A program made the translations under genes and the position numbers. Below the pieces are notes generated by a model. The model made no database searches, was not told where the DNA came from, and saw nothing but the letters and a program-made list of their open reading frames with translations. This document shows, in pieces, positions 57,301-64,000 of a stretch of 64,000 nt of DNA (position 1 is the first letter of the stretch; each line of letters starts with the position of its first letter). The DNA comes from Eopsaltria australis. Its lineage: Eukaryota > Chordata > Aves > Passeriformes > Petroicidae. The stretch is taken from positions 558,001 through 622,000 of the forward strand of contig JAVTVJ010000494.1 in assembly GCA_034509425.1 (NCBI GenBank), in the 5' to 3' direction.

Positions 57301-60300
57301 ACAGGCATCTGAAAATGTGCACAAACAACATACAGATCTCCCCAGAGGACATCTGCAAACTTAAATCTATAAAATAAAATCAAAATACATATAGGCTTTT
57401 TGACCAAACAGTTGAGTGTCTTCTGCAAAATTATACATATTAGCAAAAGAAAAGGGTACTCCCACACAGACAGCCTTGAGGAAAAGGCTTAGAACTCACA
57501 GTTCCAAAAGATAAGTACAGTTTGCTCTAAGTGTTGATTACATGAGGCCTGAAAGAAAAAGCACAGTTTTCTCCTTTTTCGTCAAAAGAGATGGCTGTAA
57601 CACATCTCTGATCATCAGAACTCAGCCATTCATAGTACAGGTTATAGCTGTTAATTATTTCTGGAATATCAAGCTCAAAGAATTTTCAATGCATGATTTT
57701 TTGCACTGCTTGCAATACACTATGCATGCCTTGAGATGATCATGAGGTGTGACTGAGATTTTCCCTTTTTTGTCCCCAAATATATACAGGTTAGGAAGGA
57801 ACAGTTTCAAGCATACTACAAAGCTCAGGAATAGGAAATGTAAAGAATGACAGACATGTTCAAAAAGTCCTGATTCCTAACGCCTTAAGACTCAAGTGGA
57901 CACCACTTTTCACAGCTTTTTTCTTTTTGAACATGTCTAGAAAATAGTTTCCATTTGCACTGTTTGATACAGAATTAGATTCTAGGTTTTGACATGCATT
58001 GGCAATACATGAATCCCACAAAACAGTTTTGTGGCCTTAGCCTGTGCAACACCAGCAACTTGAGCATTCAGTGAAAGGCAGGAAAACAGAAGTCAGTGGA
58101 GCAAGAGCACTCAGGTACAGTCTTACCCTCTGCCACTCCAACCCTGTGTCTTACTCTTTTGGCCTGGTGTCTTAGCAGGTGCAACAAGTCTTTTCCCCTC
58201 CACCTCTGAAGAATGATAGGTTTTTTGTCCTAATGAACAACCTGAAGTTCACCTGTTGGGAAAGGCCTTCTTTGAACCAGCTTGAATGCAGAGGACAAAA
58301 GGGGCAAGTGAGAGCAAAATGCAGGTTCCTGCTCTTTGGATGTTTGGCTAAACACTATAGACTAGAAGAAGTAGCACCTGCTATATAAAAAAAATAGAAG
58401 GCAAACACCATGGAATATGTGTAAGATGTCTCCAGGGCAACCTTCATATTTAAAGGACATTTTAAATTATAAAAACTATATTTGGTATAGGTCTAGTGTG
58501 CTTTCAGTAAAAGCCCACATCAGTAGAGAAAGTAATTTTTGCTGACTATTTAAGTTGGGCTTAGCTGTGCTAAGATCTTGAGAGCTTTTCAACCATTTGC
58601 AGCACATATCTATTTTAGTCATCTGTGTTTATTCTGTGCTGTTTACACAAAGTCTCCTTCAGCCAAGACTTGTGTCTATGCTGGATACTATTTCAGACTA
58701 TGCCAGTTCAAAACAGTAAGACTGTTACCTGGTCAAGAGAATTATGTGGAAACTTGATTCATAAAAGAGTGTTTGAACCAATTATGTTGAAATAGTTTGA
58801 GAATTTGCAACTTTTGCTAAAAAATCTAGCGACAAATCAAAATACAAGAGAGAGTAAAATAAAGAATGATTTGCTCTGTATTCCTCAGAGTTTTGATATA
58901 GCAACATAACTAAGCATGGACCATTACTTTTCAATTAACTACTGAAGGACAAAACACAAGGTTGTAATTCCTACAGTGGTTTGTAAGGAGAACTATTGGC
59001 AGTCTATCAAAATGGGTCCTTTTGCATTATAGAATTAGAAATGTTTTGGGTTAAAAAACATACTGCTCATTTTCATAAAAACTAGTATGAGGGAATTCTG
59101 ATGTCAGTTTTTGTAAAGCAAATAATACTGTACCAGAAGGAGACAGAAAAAGGATGTTTACTTGACACAAAGTCACGTGTGTTACTGGCTTGCTTTGACA
59201 TTCCTGGCCGCTCGAAGCAGTTCTCAGTCTTCATGGAAGATGCTCTACATATGATTATTCCTCACCACCATATAAACTGTGTTTTCAGTCTAGTTTTCAG
59301 ACTTGAACTGACCCTTGGGCCAAGATCAGCCATGCCCACTCAGACAGCATCGATACCCAGAGGAGTAACATAAGGAAATCAGATTTTTGTATTACGAAAT
59401 AAATGAAAAAAGGGGAAATAAAAAGGTTTAAATACAACATCATTCTCATCTAGGGATTTGCTGTCTTGCAAAACTAAGACAGGAACCATTTCCTCTGGGT
59501 ACACAGAATGTCCTTTACTGTGATTCTTTCAAACAACTATCCCCTTGTCTGACAGATTTCCCCCCAATAAAACCACCTGCTGTCATTTGTTGTTCCTCAT
59601 TCTTGAACTTTGGCTCTTGTCAAAATAAGTTTTGCAGATGGAGGAGACTGAACAGGAGATAAAGTCATGCAAGCTAACAAACCTGTCATTGTCTTTTGAC
59701 AACTCTTGTGCATCTGCAGAGGATGGAAAGTCTCGTGATATTTTTCTTCTATGCTTACTTCCTCTTATGGAAGTTCCCAATTGACTGCTATATCCATAGA
59801 GTAAATAGTGAACTCAACATACAATAGCCAAATTGTTATTACACAACACCACCAAATCATAACAGATGGTGCCGTGGGTATTACATACTAGAAATGATAT
59901 TTATGAAGTCACAGCCAAAAATTTTAGATCTCTAGTGTTTCCTAGGAACATTTAGAGATCATAATATCTGCTTATTATTTACAGTGGCCATACTACAGAA
60001 ATACACATGTGTGAAACGTTCATATTTTGAAACCAAGGAGAACCCTGAAAAATCCACTTTAGGAAAATAATAGAACATTCAGCATAAAATAATTCAATGC
60101 CACTTAAGCATGTATATATACATTGTAAGAACTCTGTGTATGAACAGTATCTCCAAGTTAACCTAATAAGCAGCAAAATATATTTTAAAATATTATGCAT
60201 ATTATGCATAATAGCTCACTGATTATAAAATATTCATTGTATTATGAATTAAGAAGGAAAAAACCCAACAAAACAAAGCCCTGCTTAGTCAAGCAAAATC

Positions 60301-61970
60301 AAGGACAGATAAATAACCAAGCCACGTAATTATGTAAGAGGTGGACTTTTTAACAGCTTTCTTGTTTGTAATTTTCTGTGGTGTTGCTAACAACAGAGAG
60401 GAAGAAGAGTTTAAATGACAATAGCTTTTCTTTTTTGTTGTATATGCACTAATTGTACTATAAGATGAAGTCTGCATTTCAAATATATTTTAAACTATAT
60501 GCTATATAAAAAACCAAAAGTAATGTATTCAACCACAGATTAAACTTTGAATGACACATTTTCTATGAGTTTCAAACTAAATATACCAATTAAACTAGAA
60601 GTTAAAATTATCATATTGGAAATTAAAACAAGAACTACAGGTTCTACAGGCAGACTTTTTGACCTCCTGATTTTGGAATAGCAGTGTCATTCAAATCTCC
60701 TGTATAGTTAATTCTAACAGAAGTCCTATGTATTTGAATATGCATTTTTAAACTCTACACATAGTAGTCATTACTGAATATATTATAAATTCATTAGCAG
60801 AAGCCTTAATTCTTATCAGTGTTGGGTTAGATAGGTATAAATAAATTAATCTGTAAAAATTAGTTTACTTTAACTCAAATGCAAGTTTAAAAAATCTACA
60901 ATCAATCATGGGGGTTTTGCACAATGTCAAAATTGGATTGAAAGGTCCTAAAAGTAACATTTTCACCCTTGGGCATCTCCTATAATTACATTATAATTCT
61001 GGTAAATTTGATTCTGTTAGATACCATCTCTGAACTTCTGCATTTATAATGCTCAGTCTGGAGACAATTGCAAACACCTTATACAATTTGCTCCAAAATC
61101 CTGTTGAGTACTGCCAGCTATAACACCATTCAAATATACTCTAGCATGTTTTAAACCCATCTAGGTTAAAAAGAATCAACAACTAAATACATACAGGGAA
61201 CCACTCTGAGTACACAGCATATTTGGATATCTTTTTCTCACTCAGTGTCTGAGCAGATCACATAGCTTTGTTTATCACAATGATTCTGAAGTTAGGGTTT
61301 TGAGGATCCAACTTCCAGAGGTAGTGTGCACCCAGTCTCCATTGAGACTTGCAGTGTTCAGCAATTTTGGGAACTAATGTCCACGTGTTCTTTTTAGCAC
61401 AAATAGTAAAACTTCTGTTTGCTTACACTGTGTAAGACTGAGTGACAAAAGAGCAACTTAGAAGGCAAACTCTTACTGAAGCATAAAACTTGCAGATGCA
61501 AAAATGGCTTAGCAAGTCTCCTGCTGAGATCATACAACAGGTTACTTGAGGATAGTCTGGCTGCTGACTGAGACTTCTGAGACTTTTTTTTTCTAGATTC
61601 TGCTAAATTATCCTAGCTAGTGATTTGGTCTTATAAATATTTAGGAGCATCTGCTTTGCTTTTTAGGAGAGATGAAATCTGGAATTTCCCTTTATTCCTC
61701 ACATTTTCAAGTGCTAATTGGTATGATCTTTTTGGAAGGTGGATCCTGGGAAAGAACATATGTACAAACATCCATATAAGGGCACCAGGGAGAGCTCAGA
61801 AGACTTTGAAGTTGTGCCTCTAACTGGGAAGCACGAGCTAGGATGGCGATGCCTGAGGTAAAGGCTCCTCAGAAAGGAGAACTATTCTCCACAGAAGCCA
61901 CAATTTTCTGCGCCTTTGTGTCAGCAGCACTGACCTTTAAACAGTGCATAAGTAGACTGAAGGATGCAAT
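51337..61970. other. SMIM14 intron, continuing to the right edge
   Basis: AT-rich DNA upstream of the 51336-51288 exon. Only short chance frames and small simple repeats are seen, such as a doubled ATTATGCAT at 60192-60209. No exon, RNA gene or clear transposon is identified in this part. Confidence 0.5.
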
Positions 61971-62475
61971 TACATTCCTATACTCAGCATTTTAAACTCA
62001 TATCTAGAATACTGTATCCATCCTTGAGCTCTCCTACATCAGAGACATTTAGAGATTGAAGTGAATTCAGTGTAGGGTCACCAGGGGCAGAAGCACTTGC
62101 CCTGTAAGGGAAGGCTGAGGGAGCGTGGCTTGTCTGGCCCAGAGAAGAGATGGTTTTAGGAGCTCTAACAGCAGTATCCAGGACTTAAAAAGAGGTTAGT
62201 GAGAGGACAGAGACAGCTCCACAGCACTGTATGGCAGAGGGTGTGATACATTCAAATAAAACAATAGATGGAAAAAATTCTCTGTCACAAAGACAGTCAA
62301 ATATTGGGGCGCGTTGCCCCAAGAAGCTGCAGAATTGCTATCCCTTGAAGGTTTTCAAGATTCAGCTAGAATAAAAGCCGGAATGATCTGGTCACTACTG
62401 ACTTTGATTTGAGCAAGAGGTTGGCTTAGGTCATCTACAGAAGTTCCTTCCATCCTGAACAATTCTGGTACCACC
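61970..62475 (+). mobile_element. Diverged CR1 LINE fragment
   Basis: CR1 3' region in sense orientation: AGGGTCACCAGGGGCAGAAG, a GGAAGGCTGAGGGAGC word, CTGGCCCAGAGAAGAG, later GAAGGTTTTCAAGATTCAGC and, near the end, TTCCTTCCATCCTGAACAAT. It is much decayed and lacks clear terminal octamers. Limits are approximate. Confidence 0.75.
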
Positions 62476-63324
62476 AATAAATGGGCACACATCCCTTTCA
62501 CTTCTCCACTCTCCAATCACCAACCAAACCTGTTGATTCTTCAACAGTAAGAAAATGAGTCAACCTCTAATGACTTTTGAGCATCGAGAGAGCACTGGTT
62601 GTATCACAACTGGAAACTACCAAAGGAAAATTGTATCATTTCCTATAAAGTATATGGAACTGGCTGTACAGACATGCTCAATTTGTCTGGTGTCATTCTA
62701 GATTTTGGTGCAGTTGCCACTACACACATCTGGAGTTGGCAACTCCAGTTTTGATGCTTAGCCCAAGGGTCTCCCGGTCTGCAAGATAAAAAGTGCTTGT
62801 CATTTCCTCTTGTCCTGTGTGGTATTGTTTGCCTTCTGCTGCAGCCCTCCCACTGTGAGAGCCTGGTCTGGAGTATTTTGGCTCCCAGTGTGGCCTGTGT
62901 ATTTTGGAGACAGCATTCTCTGTGCATAGGCCTAGGGTGCAACATGAGAACATGATGACACGAGTTCTGCAAGTGCTCCGTTATGGACATGGGTGGGGAA
63001 CTCGGCTTACTCTGAGCGAAGTAATTCTGGAAAATGAGATCTGCCAAACTCTCCAAGAGTACACACAGGTACAGCATCTGCCTAGCTTTAGGTTCTTCCT
63101 CTGGCGTTCCAGATGAGTGCAACGATGCACTCCAAGACTAAGAAAGTGTGGACACCTGAGCTTTTATGTTCAGAGTGAACCAGGACTATGTAAGTGCAAC
63201 CCATACATTTGCATGAACAGGCTATATACACCTCTTTAAAAGTGGCATTTAAAAAAAGTTTCTTCTTTTGTGGATGTATGCATGTCGAAGTGGTTTCTGT
63301 TTAAGTGCAAGTGCACAAATTGAG
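62476..63324. other. Sequence between two CR1 copies
   Basis: Contains an open frame of 159 codons on the minus strand (63122-62643), which I do not recognise and take as chance. The region could be an old repeat, but I cannot name one. Confidence 0.4.
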
Positions 63325-63739
63325 GGGAAGCCATACAAGGAGCAGCTGAGGTCACTTAGCTTATTCAGCCTGGAGGAGACTGACGGGAGACTTCATAGCA
63401 GTCTACAACTTCCTAGGGGTGGGAAGAGGAGGGGCAAACACTGATCCCTTCTCCGTGGTGATCAACGACAGGACATGAAAGAACAGCACAAAACTGTATT
63501 GAGAGGGTTAAGACTGGATATTAGGAAAATGGTCTTCACCCAGAGGGTGGCTGGGCACTGAAACAGGCTCCCCAGGGCAGTGGCCACAGCACCAAGCCTG
63601 ACAGACCTCAAGAAGCATTTGGACAACACTCTGGACACATGATGTGACTCTTGAGGATGATGCTGTGCAGGACCAGGAGTTGGACTCAGTCCCTCTGGGT
63701 CTCTTCCAACTCAGAGTATTCTGTGATTCTATGATTCTT
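63325..63739 (+). mobile_element. CR1 LINE 3' fragment with intact tail
   Basis: CR1 3' end in sense orientation: TTCAGCCTGGAGGAGACTGA, later GACTGGATATTAGGAAAATG, CTCCCCAGGGCAGTGG and the tail TCTTCCAACTC followed by ATTCTGTG ATTCTATG ATTCTT, the octamer repeats that end CR1. It is 5'-truncated, as most copies are. Confidence 0.92.
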
Positions 63740-64000
63740 TATACCCAGACATACATTATTTGGGGACTTACATACTAACTCTACTCTTATCATAGGCTAG
63801 TGGGTGTTATATTTTCCTGATAACCTTCCCAAAATACTGTTAAGAAATCTCTTGAAAAAGGGTCTGATCCTAGAGAGAATCTTCTTCACATATAACTGCC
63901 TTAAACAGCTGATGTACTCAGTACCTTAAAATGATATTAATTTAGGCCCTAAGAAAGAAAATGTGATAAAAACAAATTTATGAAAATCAACAAGGGGAAG

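Noticed and set aside
60192..60209. ATTATGCAT in two tandem copies, resembling POU-factor sites
   Set aside because: AT-rich 9-bp words recur easily in this AT-rich intron, and there is no supporting context.
62643..63122. 159-codon open frame on the minus strand
   Set aside because: Not similar to anything I know, with overlapping frames and no splice or promoter context. In 64 kb read in six frames a few frames of this length are expected by chance.

Overview
This is a stretch of vertebrate nuclear DNA, most likely from a bird. Four genes are recognisable from their spliced exons, in the order RPL9 (minus, 3' part cut off by the left edge), LIAS (plus, complete), UGDH (minus, complete) and SMIM14 (minus, 5' part beyond the right edge). 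The same order is known from human 4p14 and other amniotes. The avian call rests on CR1 LINE fragments with the characteristic ATTCTATG-type tail, on compact introns and on very GC-rich CpG-island promoters. The species cannot be named from the sequence.

Layout: 1-2760 holds the RPL9 coding exons present here. About 2590-3700 is a CpG island that works as a head-to-head promoter for RPL9 and LIAS and carries two identical CRE palindromes. LIAS runs from 3282 to 12318 in 11 exons (383 aa). LIAS and UGDH are tail to tail, separated by about 5.7 kb (12319-18028). UGDH runs from 33024 down to 18029 in 11 coding exons plus a 5' non-coding exon (494 aa, the same length and catalytic numbering as human). 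A second CpG island with a TATA-like box (about 33290-34080) drives UGDH. From 34.1 to about 40 kb I see intergenic DNA. From about 40 to 43.15 kb lies the probable SMIM14 3' UTR, followed by three SMIM14 coding exons (43154-51336). The rest of the window is SMIM14 intron.

The four genes are housekeeping genes with unrelated jobs: ribosome (RPL9), mitochondrial lipoate synthesis (LIAS), cytosolic UDP-glucuronate synthesis (UGDH) and a small ER membrane protein (SMIM14). The only regulatory link visible is the shared RPL9/LIAS promoter. Mobile elements are a complete-looking solo LTR with a perfect 5-bp target duplication in UGDH intron 7, several CR1 fragments, and an unclassified hairpin-rich segment in LIAS intron 8. 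I found no clear new gene system. The observations most worth following are the duplicated CRE promoter, an in-frame duplication in the LIAS mitochondrial presequence, the solo LTR beside a UGDH splice donor, the double-hairpin segment, and an exon-like open frame at about 15.9 kb.
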